DNA of 64,000 bases from Enterococcus sp. RIT-PI-f (GCF_001297065.1 NZ_LHOX01000018.1:1-64000), one strand, 5' to 3'. Positions 8,232-17,213 are shown, numbered from the stretch's first letter. A program made the numbers and translations. The notes: generated by a model from the letters alone, not told the origin.

Positions 8232-8822
8232 ATGTCTGATATTACAAAATTGACGGATAAAATCAAGGCTGACGCCGAGAAGAAGTACCAGCTTCAAATC
8301 AATGAAGCGAAAAAAGAAAATGAAAATCAAGAACGGATTCGTCGCAGCCAGCTAGAAGAAGAATTGGCTGAAAGAATGGCTTTTTATGAAAAAGAAAAAC
8401 GCGCAGCGATGTTCTTAGAAATTTCTGATGTGCATATCCAATCACGTAACAAAGTTTTGGCAGCCAAACAAGCTGTATTGGATGAACTGTTTGCAGAAGC
8501 GTTGGTACGTTTGAATCAAATGGATACACCGGCGTTTGTTCGTTTTGTGGAAAATGGCATGCAGCAAGCCAATCTTTCCGGCGACATCGACCTAATCTTA
8601 GGTGAAAAAACGGCTAATCTTCTAGATGATGCCGCATTAGCAAAATTGCAAGCATCCGTTACCAATGGACAATTACATGTCGCAGCAAAAAAATTGCCCC
8701 ACAAAGGCGGCTTTTTACTGCGTCAAGAGGCGATCGAATTGAATTTTACATTCGATGCATTGCTTGATGCCAACAAAGAAGAATTGAGCAATACATTACT
8801 GCAAATGATTTTTGAACAGTAA
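8232..8822 (+). CDS. ntpE: V-type Na+-ATPase peripheral stalk subunit E (NtpE)
   Basis: A 196-residue protein with a long charged N-terminal helix (about 1-90) and a compact C-terminal domain, the layout of V-ATPase subunit E, which binds subunit G and tethers the A3B3 head to subunit a. GAGGAGG precedes the ATG. It sits between ntpK (16 bp gap) and ntpC (14 bp gap). Confidence 0.92.
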   Translation: MSDITKLTDKIKADAEKKYQLQINEAKKENENQERIRRSQLEEELAERMAFYEKEKRAAMFLEISDVHIQSRNKVLAAKQAVLDELFAEALVRLNQMDTPAFVRFVENGMQQANLSGDIDLILGEKTANLLDDAALAKLQASVTNGQLHVAAKKLPHKGGFLLRQEAIELNFTFDALLDANKEELSNTLLQMIFEQ

Positions 8823-8836
8823 GTAGGTGGAATAAG

Positions 8837-9838
8837 ATGAATGACATCAAATACAACACCCTCAATACACGAATCCGCACCTATGAGTCGCAACTATTTG
8901 ATCGAACCCGCTATGAGCGCATGCTGAATGCGCAATCGGCAGAGGAGATTTATGGGATGCTCCAAGAAACTGTATACGGTGATTTTATTAATGAGGATGA
9001 CCGTGTCCACGATTTTGAACAAGTGTTGACGGCAGAACTGAAGCGTGTTTATGAAAACATGTATCGATTAGCGCCAGATCGCAGGATCATTGATTATTTT
9101 GCTTTAAAATACGATTACCAAAATTTGAAAGTACTGGTCAAGGCCAGTTATATGCAAGCTGATTTTTCTTCATTTTTGGTACCCATCGGGACGCAACCGT
9201 TAGCCGTCTTGAAAGAGTTGGTGGCGACAAGAAAAAGCAATCAAGTCGCTTCAGAAATGGTGGCGTGTATTGAAGAGGTCTATTCCTATATCGAAAATTA
9301 TCATGAAGTACAATCGATCGATATTATTTTCGACAATCATTATTGGGCGCATTTGTGGGCAATAGGCAAGGATCATGAAGATGAAGTTTTGCAAAAACTG
9401 ATCAAAAGACAAATCGATATCTTCAATATTTCAACGGTCTTGCGCAGTTATGCCATGAAGCGAAAACGCGGGTTTATCAGTGCAGTTCTCGCAGACAATG
9501 GTAGCTTGCCAGCGGAGGAGCTATTGACGGAGATCACGACTTCATTAGAAGCATTTGTTGCCTACTTGCAAAATACACCGTATAAAGTATTGATCAACGC
9601 GAGTTACGAAGAGTTGATTGAAAAGAAAACCTTGAATACATTTGATTTACGCAAAGACAATTTCTTGATGGGAAAGTTAAAAGAACAAAAAATCGTCCCC
9701 TTTGGCCCAGCGGCATTGATTGGCTATTTGTATGCAAAAGAAATCGAAAGCAAAAATTTGCGGATTCTCTTGATTGGCAAAATCAATAAAGTACCAGAGG
9801 AGATTTTAAGAAGTCGGGTGCGTGATAGTTATGAATAA
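8837..9838 (+). CDS. ntpC: V-type Na+-ATPase subunit C/d (NtpC)
   Basis: A 333-residue, mainly alpha-helical V-ATPase subunit C (AC39/d) protein. It forms the socket that couples the central stalk to the c-ring. The N-terminal YNTLNTRIRTYESQLFDRTRYERML segment and the C-terminal [26 protein letters not shown] segment are typical of the family. It overlaps ntpG by 8 bp. Confidence 0.93.
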   Translation: MNDIKYNTLNTRIRTYESQLFDRTRYERMLNAQSAEEIYGMLQETVYGDFINEDDRVHDFEQVLTAELKRVYENMYRLAPDRRIIDYFALKYDYQNLKVLVKASYMQADFSSFLVPIGTQPLAVLKELVATRKSNQVASEMVACIEEVYSYIENYHEVQSIDIIFDNHYWAHLWAIGKDHEDEVLQKLIKRQIDIFNISTVLRSYAMKRKRGFISAVLADNGSLPAEELLTEITTSLEAFVAYLQNTPYKVLINASYEELIEKKTLNTFDLRKDNFLMGKLKEQKIVPFGPAALIGYLYAKEIESKNLRILLIGKINKVPEEILRSRVRDSYE

Positions 9839-10145
9839 AAAAATTGCAATGATGGGTGGAAAAAACTCGATTCTACCGTTCAAGGGACTAGGAATCGATA
9901 TCTATCCAGTGGACGATCTGGAACAAGCAGCCCAGCAATTAGAAGAAATGGCTGAAGCGTATGGTGTGATTTTTCTCACGGAGCGTTTGATCGAGCAATT
10001 AGAATCAATCGTTCGCCGTTTTGAAGAAATGCCGACACCCGCGATCATTCCGATCCCCAGCAGTACTGGCAGCTTAGGAATCGGTATGGCAAGGATTCAG
10101 CAAAATGTAGAAAAGGCTGTAGGAATGAATATTTTAGATTCCTAA
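9831..10145 (+). CDS. ntpG: V-type Na+-ATPase central stalk subunit F (NtpG)
   Basis: A 104-residue Rossmann-like protein of the V-ATPase subunit F family, part of the DF rotor shaft. The ATG at 9831 ([10 protein letters not shown]) is chosen; a GTG nine bases earlier is possible, but the ATG gives the usual short lead into the first beta-strand. Its start overlaps the end of ntpC. Confidence 0.92.
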   Translation: MNKKIAMMGGKNSILPFKGLGIDIYPVDDLEQAAQQLEEMAEAYGVIFLTERLIEQLESIVRRFEEMPTPAIIPIPSSTGSLGIGMARIQQNVEKAVGMNILDS

Positions 10146-10176
10146 CAGACCAGCTAGCCAGCTAGGAGGAATGAAT

Positions 10177-11952
10177 GTGGCATTTGGCACTATTGAAAAA
10201 GTTTCGGGACCATTGGTCACCGCCTCAGGATTAAGCGGAGCAAAAATCCACGAAATATGCAAAGTCAGCGAAAAAGGGCTGATCGGAGAGATCATTGAAA
10301 TCAAAAAAGGTCTGGTTTCGATCCAGGTCTATGAAGAAACGGCCGGGATTGGTCCAGGAGAACCGGTAGAAACGACTGGGGCACCCTTATCAGTCGAATT
10401 GGCACCAGGGTTATTGGCACAGATGTTTGATGGGATCCAACGTCCATTAGATACGTTTATGAGTCAAACAGAAAGTGATTTTTTGGAACGTGGCGTGACG
10501 ATCGATCCATTGAATCGACGAAAGAAATGGACTTTTGTGCCGCAAGTCCAAGTTGGTGATGACGTACAAGCAGGAGATATCATCGGCTTGGTGCAAGAAA
10601 CATCGGTCATTGAGCACAAAATCATGGTTCCACCCGGAAAAAGCGGCAAGGTGACAGAAGTCATGGTAGGAAACTTTGCCATAACCGAAGTGATCTGCCG
10701 GTTGGATACAGCTGAAGGTGAAACAGCATTAACTATGGTCCAAAAATGGCCCGTACGAAAACCGCGTCCGGTGTCCACGAAATTAAATCCAGGAGAGCCG
10801 CTAGTTACAGGACAACGGGTCATCGATACGTTCTTCCCTGTTGCAAAAGGTGGCTCTGTGGCAGTACCAGGTCCATTTGGTGCGGGAAAAACTGTGGTAC
10901 AACATCAAATCGCCAAATGGTCTGATGTGGATATCGTGGTCTATGTAGGTTGTGGCGAGCGTGGCAATGAGATGCGCGATGTCATGAATGAATTTCCTGA
11001 GTTGATCGATCCGAATACCGGAGAGTCGATCATGGAACGGACAGTTTTGATTGCAAACACCTCGAATATGCCTGTAGCTGCGCGAGAAGCGTCGATCTAT
11101 ACAGGGATCACGATCGCGGAATACTACCGGGACATGGGCTATAGCGTGGCGATCATGGCTGATTCAACTTCACGTTGGGCAGAAGCTTTGCGGGAGATGA
11201 GCGGACGTCTGCAAGAGATTCCTGGAGATGAAGGCTATCCAGCGTACTTAGGCAGCCGAATCGCAGAGTATTATGAGCGCGCAGGGCGTTTCCAAACATT
11301 AGGCACGCAACCTAGAGAAGGCAGTATCACCGCAATCGGTGCAGTTTCACCGGCTGGGGGAGATATTTCTGAACCTGTCACGCAAAATACATTGCGTATT
11401 GTTAAAGTGTTCTGGGCGCTAGACAGCACATTGGCCCAAAAACGTCATTTTCCATCCATCAATTGGATGAACTCCTACTCTTTGTATGAGGATCAAATCA
11501 ATACCTATCTGAATCAATTGTTGAGCAGTCGTTGGTCTGAGTTGGTCAATGAGGCGATGTCTATCTTACAAGAGGAAAGTCGTTTAGATGAGATCGTTCA
11601 GTTGGTAGGGATGGACTCTCTTTCGCAAAAAGACCGATTGACGATGATGACAGCACGTTCTTTACGACAGGACTATTTACAGCAAAATGCGTTTGATGAT
11701 GTCGATACATATACTTCTCGAACCAAACAATTCAAGATGTTAGACAATATTTTGCTGTTTGATGCGCAAGCCAAGCGGGCCTTGCAATTAGGGGCTTATC
11801 TTGATGAGATCATCAAAGGAACCGTTGATTTGCGTGAGCGAATCGCCCGCAGCAAATACTTACCTGAAGAAGAATTGGACCGAATAGACAAAGTCAAAGA
11901 AGACATCAAAGAAATCATGCAAAAAATCATTGAAACTGGAGGTGTTCATTGA
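10177..11952 (+). CDS. ntpA: V-type Na+-ATPase catalytic subunit A (NtpA)
   Basis: A 591-residue catalytic head subunit that hydrolyses ATP. Walker A is GPFGAGKT at residues 232-239 with Lys238, the same number as in E. hirae NtpA, which supports the GTG start at 10177. An ATG at 10171 touches the AGGAGGA site (10164-10170) with no spacing, whereas the GTG has 6 bases. The A-subunit-specific non-homologous insert (about residues 110-190) is present. The stop TGA overlaps the ATG of ntpB by one base. Confidence 0.96.
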   Translation: MAFGTIEKVSGPLVTASGLSGAKIHEICKVSEKGLIGEIIEIKKGLVSIQVYEETAGIGPGEPVETTGAPLSVELAPGLLAQMFDGIQRPLDTFMSQTESDFLERGVTIDPLNRRKKWTFVPQVQVGDDVQAGDIIGLVQETSVIEHKIMVPPGKSGKVTEVMVGNFAITEVICRLDTAEGETALTMVQKWPVRKPRPVSTKLNPGEPLVTGQRVIDTFFPVAKGGSVAVPGPFGAGKTVVQHQIAKWSDVDIVVYVGCGERGNEMRDVMNEFPELIDPNTGESIMERTVLIANTSNMPVAAREASIYTGITIAEYYRDMGYSVAIMADSTSRWAEALREMSGRLQEIPGDEGYPAYLGSRIAEYYERAGRFQTLGTQPREGSITAIGAVSPAGGDISEPVTQNTLRIVKVFWALDSTLAQKRHFPSINWMNSYSLYEDQINTYLNQLLSSRWSELVNEAMSILQEESRLDEIVQLVGMDSLSQKDRLTMMTARSLRQDYLQQNAFDDVDTYTSRTKQFKMLDNILLFDAQAKRALQLGAYLDEIIKGTVDLRERIARSKYLPEEELDRIDKVKEDIKEIMQKIIETGGVH

Positions 11953-13340
11953 TGTTAAAAGAATATCGTTCAGTTTCCGAAATTGCTGGGCCGTTGATGG
12001 TGGTTGAAAACGTCAAGGGCGTCAAATTTGATGAACTAGTAGAAGTTCGGATGGATTCTGGCGAAATCCGTCAGGGTCAAGTATTGGAAGTTAGTGATGA
12101 CAAAGCGGTCGTTCAGATTTTCGAAGGAACCAGTAATTTGAGTGCGGAAGAGAGCAAAGTGCGTTTCTTAGGCAATGGATTGACATTAGGTGTTTCCCTA
12201 GATATGCTCGGCCGGGTATTTGACGGTATCGGAAAACCCAAAGACAATGGCCCGAGGATTTTACCTGAAAAACGCTTGGATGTGAATGGAGAAGCCATCA
12301 ATCCAATGGCACGGGACTTTCCAGATGAGTTTATTCAGACGGGCATCTCTACCATTGATCATTTAAATACATTGGTGCGCGGTCAAAAACTGCCGATTTT
12401 TTCTGCTTCTGGCTTACCCCATAAAGAAATCGCAGCCCAAATTGCACGTCAAGCAACGGTACCAAGTCAAGAAGGCAACTTTGCGATCGTTTTTGCTGCT
12501 ATTGGTATTCCGTTCGAAGAAGCTGAGTTTTTTGTTGATGAATTCCGTAAAACAGGGGCCTTGGATCGCTCGGTCCTATTTATGAATTTGGCCAATGATC
12601 CAGCCATTGAACGGATTGCAACGCCTAAAATGGCGCTGACAGCAGCTGAATATTTGGCATTTGAAAAAGGCATGCATGTGTTAGTGATCATGACAGATAT
12701 GACCAATTACTGTGAGGCCCTAAGAGAAATCTCTGCTGCCCGTAGAGAAGTACCTGGACGCCGAGGATATCCCGGCTATCTGTACACCAACCTGGCGACT
12801 TTATATGAGCGGGCTGGACGTTTGACAGGGAAAGAGGGATCTGTCACCCAGATTCCGATTTTGACCATGCCAGATGGAGATAAAACCCATCCTATCCCTG
12901 ATTTGACTGGTTATATCACAGAAGGGCAAATCATTTTATCTCGTGATCTTTATAAGCGCAATATCAACCCGCCAGTGGATATACTGCCGAGCTTATCACG
13001 GTTGAAAGACAAGGGGACTGGTGAGGGCAAGACCCGTGGGGACCATGCAGCAACGATGAACCAAATTTATGCAGCTTATTCTGATGGAAAAGCGGCGAAG
13101 GAATTATCGATCGTTTTAGGAGAATCTGCATTGTCTGATATGGACAAAAAATATGCCCGTTTTGCAGATCTTTTTGAAAAAGAATATGTCAATCAAGGAT
13201 TTGAAACCAATCGAACGATTGAAGAAACATTAGATTTAGGCTGGAAACTTTTGGCCACATTACCGAAACAAGAATTGAGCCGTATCAAGGAAGAATATAT
13301 CGACGCCTATTATCCCAGCACCGAGGATGTGAATGCTTAA
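11952..13340 (+). CDS. ntpB: V-type Na+-ATPase non-catalytic subunit B (NtpB)
   Basis: A 462-residue regulatory head subunit alternating with NtpA in the A3B3 hexamer. As expected for B subunits it lacks a Walker A lysine (the equivalent loop reads SASGLPHKE). The ATG overlaps the TGA of ntpA (TGATG), and an upstream TTG is not favoured. Its TAA overlaps the ATG of ntpD (TAATG). Both overlaps point to coupled translation of A, B and D. Confidence 0.96.
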   Translation: MLKEYRSVSEIAGPLMVVENVKGVKFDELVEVRMDSGEIRQGQVLEVSDDKAVVQIFEGTSNLSAEESKVRFLGNGLTLGVSLDMLGRVFDGIGKPKDNGPRILPEKRLDVNGEAINPMARDFPDEFIQTGISTIDHLNTLVRGQKLPIFSASGLPHKEIAAQIARQATVPSQEGNFAIVFAAIGIPFEEAEFFVDEFRKTGALDRSVLFMNLANDPAIERIATPKMALTAAEYLAFEKGMHVLVIMTDMTNYCEALREISAARREVPGRRGYPGYLYTNLATLYERAGRLTGKEGSVTQIPILTMPDGDKTHPIPDLTGYITEGQIILSRDLYKRNINPPVDILPSLSRLKDKGTGEGKTRGDHAATMNQIYAAYSDGKAAKELSIVLGESALSDMDKKYARFADLFEKEYVNQGFETNRTIEETLDLGWKLLATLPKQELSRIKEEYIDAYYPSTEDVNA

Positions 13341-13993
13341 TGGCGATTTTGAATGTCAATCCTACGCGTATGGAGTTGAGTCGTTTAAGAAAGCGGCTGA
13401 CCACAGCAACGCGAGGACACAAATTATTAAAGGACAAACAAGATGAACTGGTCCGCCAATTCATTCAGCTAGTTAAGAAGAATCAGGCGCTGCGCCAAAA
13501 GATGGAGGCAGCCTTGCAAGCGGGAATGGCCGAATATGTTTTGGCCTCCAGCAGTATTCCAGATGTCGTGCTGCAAGAAGCCTTTATGATTCCTTTAAAC
13601 AAGGTGACATTAGATATACAAAGCCGTACGATCATGAATATGGATGTACCGGTGCTGAATCCAGTCTATGAAGATGAAACAACCGATGATGATTTTTCTT
13701 ACGGATTTGTCAGCACTACGAGTGAATTGGATCTTTCTTTGTCCCATTTGGATCAAATGCTGCCAGTGATGTTGCAATTGGCTGAGATTGAGAAAACGTG
13801 TCAATTGATGGCCAATGAGATTGAACGGACGCGACGTCGTGTGAATGCGTTGGAATATATGACGATCCCTAAATTAACGGAAACGATCCAATATATTGAA
13901 AGCAATCTGGCTGAAGATGAGCGGGCGACATTGACGCGCTTGATGAAAGTCACAGATATCATTGCCGAGAATGAAGCCGATCAACCCTATTAA
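13340..13993 (+). CDS. ntpD: V-type Na+-ATPase central stalk subunit D (NtpD)
   Basis: A 217-residue protein that forms the long antiparallel coiled coil of the rotor shaft. The opening segment NVNPTRMELSRLRKRLTTATRGHKLLKDKQDEL is the classic subunit D signature, and RRRVNALEYMTIP marks the C-terminal helix. Last gene of the operon. In E. hirae ntpH and the K+-transporter gene ntpJ follow; here a strong terminator does. Confidence 0.95.
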   Translation: MAILNVNPTRMELSRLRKRLTTATRGHKLLKDKQDELVRQFIQLVKKNQALRQKMEAALQAGMAEYVLASSSIPDVVLQEAFMIPLNKVTLDIQSRTIMNMDVPVLNPVYEDETTDDDFSYGFVSTTSELDLSLSHLDQMLPVMLQLAEIEKTCQLMANEIERTRRRVNALEYMTIPKLTETIQYIESNLAEDERATLTRLMKVTDIIAENEADQPY

Positions 13994-14042
13994 AAAAAGA
14001 CGTTTTACCAACCATTGATTTGGCTGGTAAAGCGTCTTTTTT
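13994..14042. terminator. Terminator between ntpD and the ABC transporter genes
   Basis: AAAAGACGTTTTACCA pairs with TGGTAAAGCGTCTTTT (one G-T pair), flanked by A residues on one side and T residues on the other. It can serve the ntp operon on the plus strand and the convergent ABC operon on the minus strand. Confidence 0.9.
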
Positions 14043-14043
14043 A

Positions 14044-14853
14044 TTAGGCGTTCAATAATAGTTGATCATCTTTCAATTCAGCACCGCTATTTTGATGGAA
14101 CATCTCCATCAATTCTGGTACCGTTAAGTGTTGCTTTTGTTCGCCGGCAATATCCACAACGATTTTCCCTTGATGCAGCATGACTAAGCGGTTGCCATAG
14201 CGAATGGCATCTTCCATATCATGGGTGACCATGAAAGCCGTCAATTGCTGGGTCCGAATCAATTGATCCGTCAACGTCATAACTGTCAAAGATGTTTGCG
14301 GGTCCAATGCCGCAGTATGTTCGTCTAGTAAAATCAATTTAGGTTGCTGCAAAGTCGCCATTAACAGCGTGATCGCTTGTCGTTGACCACCAGATAGCAG
14401 ACCAATCTCAGTTGTCAGCCGATTTTCCAAACCGAGATTGAGGCTAGCCAATTTTTCTTGGAAGAACGCACGGTTCTTGCTTTTCACGCCAGTTGAAAAA
14501 CCGCGTGCCTGACCTCGTTTGTAAGCCAGAGCCAAATTCTCCTCCACAGTCAAACGAACCGCGGTACCCATACGAGGATCTTGAAAAACACGACTGATTG
14601 CTTTCGACCGTTTCGTTACTGATAACCGCGTGATATCTTTACCATCTAATGTAATACGACCTTGATTGGTTGGGATCGTCCCTGCGATACTATTCAACAG
14701 GGTCGATTTTCCGGCACCGTTGCCCCCGATAATCGTAATGAAATCACCATGGTTCATGGTAAGATCGATTCCTTTTAGCACATGGTTTTCATTGATTGTT
14801 CCTTTTTCAAAGGTTTGATGTAATTGATCAATCGTTAAAACAGGCTGTGTCAT
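14044..14853 (-). CDS. ABC transporter ATP-binding protein, amino-acid type (COG1101)
   Basis: A 269-residue ATPase. Walker A GGNGAGKST, signature LLSGGQRQA and Walker B LILLDEHTAALDP are present. It energises uptake by the permease and binding protein encoded upstream. The ATG at 14853 follows AAAGGAGGTCA and overlaps the TGA of the permease gene by ATGA; a longer reading that adds 25 residues lies inside the permease gene and is rejected. The three-gene set matches the COG2984/COG4120/COG1101 family that includes streptococcal TrpXYZ. Substrate is inferred from the leader region to be an aromatic amino acid, probably Tyr or Phe. Confidence 0.88.
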   Translation of the reverse strand: MTQPVLTIDQLHQTFEKGTINENHVLKGIDLTMNHGDFITIIGGNGAGKSTLLNSIAGTIPTNQGRITLDGKDITRLSVTKRSKAISRVFQDPRMGTAVRLTVEENLALAYKRGQARGFSTGVKSKNRAFFQEKLASLNLGLENRLTTEIGLLSGGQRQAITLLMATLQQPKLILLDEHTAALDPQTSLTVMTLTDQLIRTQQLTAFMVTHDMEDAIRYGNRLVMLHQGKIVVDIAGEQKQHLTVPELMEMFHQNSGAELKDDQLLLNA

Positions 14854-15770
14854 GATTGACCTCCTTTTGGTTTGGGACCTATTTTTTGCAAGCCGAGTTT
14901 TGTACGCAGTTGAGGCAATGACAGACAAATGACCAAAACGATAGCTGAAGCCAATTTGATATCATTCGCTTCGACATTAAACTCAAAGACAACGGCCAAA
15001 ATGAAGCGATAGATGATCGCACCGATCACGATGGTGATCAAGCGAATAAGTAATGATTTGTTTGCAAAAAGCACTTCAGCGATAATGATCGAAGCAAGAC
15101 CGATCACGATCGTTCCGATGCCGGAGTTCAAATCGGCAAAGCCGTTGTTTTGCGCCAGTAAAGCACCGGATAGTGCAATACAGCCATTAGAGATCATATA
15201 CCCGATGATCTTCATATTATCGGTGTTGATACCGTTGGCTTCACTCATAGCCAAGTTATCGCCGGTCGCGCGCAGTGCCAATCCTATTTCTGTTCTAAAG
15301 AAAAGAAATAGGAGAAGAATCACGATGGCAGCAAATAGAAATCCTGCGATGATCACCGCATTGTTCTTAGCAAATCCCATGTCTTGAAAAGTAGTAAAGA
15401 CTGTTTTTTGTCCCAATAGGGCAATATTTGGTGCCCCCATTACACGGTTCGTGATCGAATAAAGACCAGTCATCGTGATGATCCCAGCTAAAAGGGCGGG
15501 AATCTTTAGTTTTGTGTGCAGCAGTCCGGAAACCAGACCCGCCAAAAGTCCTCCGCAAAAACCGAACAAACTTGCAACAATTGGCGAGTAACCATTTGTG
15601 ATACTGATCGCGGCGATTCCTGCCCCCAAAGGAAAACTCCCTTCAGCAGTCAAATCAGCGATATCTAAAATTCGGAAGGTGAGGTAGACACCAATCGCCA
15701 ACAATGCCCAAAGGACACCTTGAGAAGTTGCGGATTGGAGCAAGACCAAGAACGTGTTTAACAAATTCAT
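14850..15770 (-). CDS. ABC transporter permease, amino-acid type (COG4120)
   Basis: A 306-residue integral membrane protein with about eight hydrophobic segments, in the branched-chain/sugar permease superfamily. The segment ILDIADLTAEGSFPLGA near residues 33-50 is typical of COG4120 permeases. It lies between the binding-protein and ATPase genes and overlaps the ATPase start by 4 bp. It presumably forms the homodimeric channel. Confidence 0.88.
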   Translation of the reverse strand: MNLLNTFLVLLQSATSQGVLWALLAIGVYLTFRILDIADLTAEGSFPLGAGIAAISITNGYSPIVASLFGFCGGLLAGLVSGLLHTKLKIPALLAGIITMTGLYSITNRVMGAPNIALLGQKTVFTTFQDMGFAKNNAVIIAGFLFAAIVILLLFLFFRTEIGLALRATGDNLAMSEANGINTDNMKIIGYMISNGCIALSGALLAQNNGFADLNSGIGTIVIGLASIIIAEVLFANKSLLIRLITIVIGAIIYRFILAVVFEFNVEANDIKLASAIVLVICLSLPQLRTKLGLQKIGPKPKGGQS

Positions 15771-15799
15771 ATTGTTTCCTCAAATCTATGGTTTAATTT

Positions 15800-16777
15800 T
15801 TATTCTGGAGCCACGATACTGGCAGGATCGATGCCTAGCGCTTCAGCCATTTCATCGTTGACCACCAATTCTAAGTTTTCAGCTGTTTCGACAGGTGTTG
15901 TTGCAGGTTCAGCATCACCATCTAAAATTTTGGCAGCGAGTTTACCCGTTTGGATACCTAGTGATTTGTAATCAATGCCATAAGTTGCAAGGGCACCATC
16001 ATTGACTTGATCAACAGAACCCGCAACGATTGGTGTTTTGGTTTCTTTGGCTACTTCTCCTACAATGGCTGCAGCAGATGCAAAGGTATTGTCAGTTGGT
16101 ACATAGATGCCATCGACATCTTTGGCTAAACTTGTGGTAACTTGTTGGACATCATTTGTTGTATTGGCCGTTAATACCTTAACCTCAAGGCCTGCTTCTT
16201 TCAGGGCCGCTTCCGCAAGATCAGCTTGGATTTTAGAGTTGGCTTCACCAGCGTTATACATAACACCAATCGTTTTGGCGTCAGGAACGATGCTTAATAG
16301 AAGTGCGATTTGTTGTTCGATCGGCACCATATCAGAAGTACCTGTGATGTTGCGTCCGGGTGCGTCATTTGAATCTGCCAATTTTGCTTCAACGAGATCT
16401 GTGACAGCTGTTACGATGATTGGGACGTCTGTTGTTTCATTTGCCAATGAAACGGCAGCAGGTGTTGCAATCCCTAACAGTAGATCTGGATCACCTTTCA
16501 ACAATTTTTCGCTCATACTTTTTAGATTGTCTTGACTGTTTTGGGCATTTTGATAGTCAAATGTCACATTTTCACCTTCAGTATAACCAGCCTCAGCCAA
16601 ACCTTCTTTAAATCCTTCGTACGCAGCATCTAGTGAGCCATGCTCGACTAATTGCAAGACACCGACGGTCTTCATATTGTCATCTCCAGATGATTCGTTG
16701 CTTCCGTCTCCGCAGGCAGCCAATGCAAGTACGCTGGCTGCTAAAATTCCTGATGTGATCCACTTTTTCATGTTCAT
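15800..16777 (-). CDS. ABC transporter substrate-binding lipoprotein (COG2984, TrpX-like)
   Basis: A 325-residue lipoprotein. The signal peptide MNMKKWITSGILAASVLALAAC ends in the lipobox LAAC, so the mature protein is lipid-anchored outside the membrane. A two-lobed periplasmic-binding fold follows (TVGVLQLVEHGSLDAAYEGF ...). The ATG at 16777 is chosen because AGGAGG (16785-16790) lies 7 bases upstream; an ATG 63 bp earlier has no such site. It is the first gene of the transporter operon and stands behind a 315-nt leader with a leader peptide and terminator. The Phe/Tyr-rich leader suggests an aromatic ligand; tryptophan, as for TrpX, is the main alternative. Confidence 0.88.
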   Translation of the reverse strand: MNMKKWITSGILAASVLALAACGDGSNESSGDDNMKTVGVLQLVEHGSLDAAYEGFKEGLAEAGYTEGENVTFDYQNAQNSQDNLKSMSEKLLKGDPDLLLGIATPAAVSLANETTDVPIIVTAVTDLVEAKLADSNDAPGRNITGTSDMVPIEQQIALLLSIVPDAKTIGVMYNAGEANSKIQADLAEAALKEAGLEVKVLTANTTNDVQQVTTSLAKDVDGIYVPTDNTFASAAAIVGEVAKETKTPIVAGSVDQVNDGALATYGIDYKSLGIQTGKLAAKILDGDAEPATTPVETAENLELVVNDEMAEALGIDPASIVAPE

Positions 16778-16828
16778 GATGATTCCTCCTAAAATGTCCT
16801 TTTTTTCTTTTTTTAGCATGACCTGAAC

Positions 16829-16862
16829 AAAAAAATCCATTCAGACAATCGTCTAAATGGAT
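16829..16862 (-). terminator. Attenuator terminator of the ABC transporter operon
   Basis: On the minus strand, ATCCATTTAGAC (16862-16851) pairs with GTCTGAATGGAT (16846-16835) in a 12-bp stem with one G-U pair and a 4-nt loop, followed by a run of T. It lies between promoter and first gene. Its 5' arm can pair instead with TCTAAATGG (16897-16905), which would abolish the terminator. Confidence 0.88.
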
Positions 16863-17028
16863 GTGAACATACCAATAAGAATGACATTCATGGCAACCAT
16901 TTAGAAGAATTTCTACATGGCTGCAAGTTCAAGTTAAAATGCTTTAGCCATCATAGATACAAACAAAAATCGTTTTTTGGTTTGCATCCATAATGAATAT
17001 GAATACAAACTATCTAAAGTAGCTAAAG
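16835..17028 (-). promoter_or_regulatory. Leader-peptide attenuator with a chain of exclusive helices
   Basis: Reading the minus strand, six segments can pair with their neighbours. A = CTTTAGCTA (17028-17020, inside the Tyr-Phe-Ser-Tyr codons). B = TGGCTAAAG (16950-16942) with overlapping ATGGCT. C = AGCCATGTAGAA (16922-16911). D = TTCTAAATGG (16906-16897). E = CCATTTAGAC (16860-16851). F = GTCTGAATGG (16846-16837). A:B is 9 bp with one G-U, B:C 6 bp, C:D 10 bp with one mismatch, D:E 9 bp, E:F the terminator. If A is free, A:B, C:D and E:F form and transcription ends. If a stalled ribosome covers A, B:C and D:E form and transcription continues. Pairing is read by eye; free energies were not computed. 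Confidence 0.7.
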
Positions 17029-17069
17029 TAAAAACTATTCAGTTGTGGGGTACGGGTTGATAATAACAT
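17010..17069 (-). CDS. Leader peptide, Phe/Tyr-rich
   Basis: A 19-codon ORF reading MLLSTRTPQLNSFYFSYFR, then TAG. GGAGGA (17077-17082) lies 7 bases before the ATG, and the predicted transcription start is only about 24 nt upstream of the ATG. Five of the last seven residues are Phe or Tyr (FYFSYFR). The 3' part of the ORF pairs with a downstream segment that starts a chain of alternative hairpins ending in a terminator. Position, codon content and RNA structure together support a ribosome-stalling leader that senses charged tRNA-Tyr and/or tRNA-Phe. No homologue is known to me. Confidence 0.75.
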   Translation of the reverse strand: MLLSTRTPQLNSFYFSYFR

Positions 17070-17099
17070 CGCTTGTTCCTCCAAACTTGAATTGTTTAT

Positions 17100-17128
17100 A
17101 GTATAGTCAAAAAAAAGAGGACTGTCAA
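17100..17128 (-). promoter_or_regulatory. Promoter of the ABC transporter operon
   Basis: On the minus strand, TTGACA (17128-17123), a 17-bp spacer and TATACT (17105-17100). A perfect -35 and near-perfect -10 predict a start near 17093 and a leader of about 315 nt before the structural ATG. Confidence 0.88.
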
Positions 17129-17139
17129 CGGGAAATAGC

Positions 17140-17154
17140 AATTTTCTGAAAATT
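17140..17154. promoter_or_regulatory. CodY box, perfect consensus
   Basis: AATTTTCTGAAAATT matches the known CodY consensus AATTTTCWGAAAATT at all 15 positions. It ends 12 bp upstream of the -35 of the ABC transporter promoter, so GTP- and branched-chain-amino-acid-responsive repression by CodY is likely. Confidence 0.85.
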
Positions 17155-17213
17155 TTGGAATAACAGTTAGTTTCGCTCCTTTTTTTGTTAGCGGTTTAGA
17201 AAGATAGGTATAC

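Noticed and set aside
16778-17093. T-box riboswitch in the leader of the ABC transporter operon
   Set aside because: No GGTGGNACCGCG-type T-box sequence or specifier loop is visible on the minus strand; the leader ORF and exclusive helices explain the region better.
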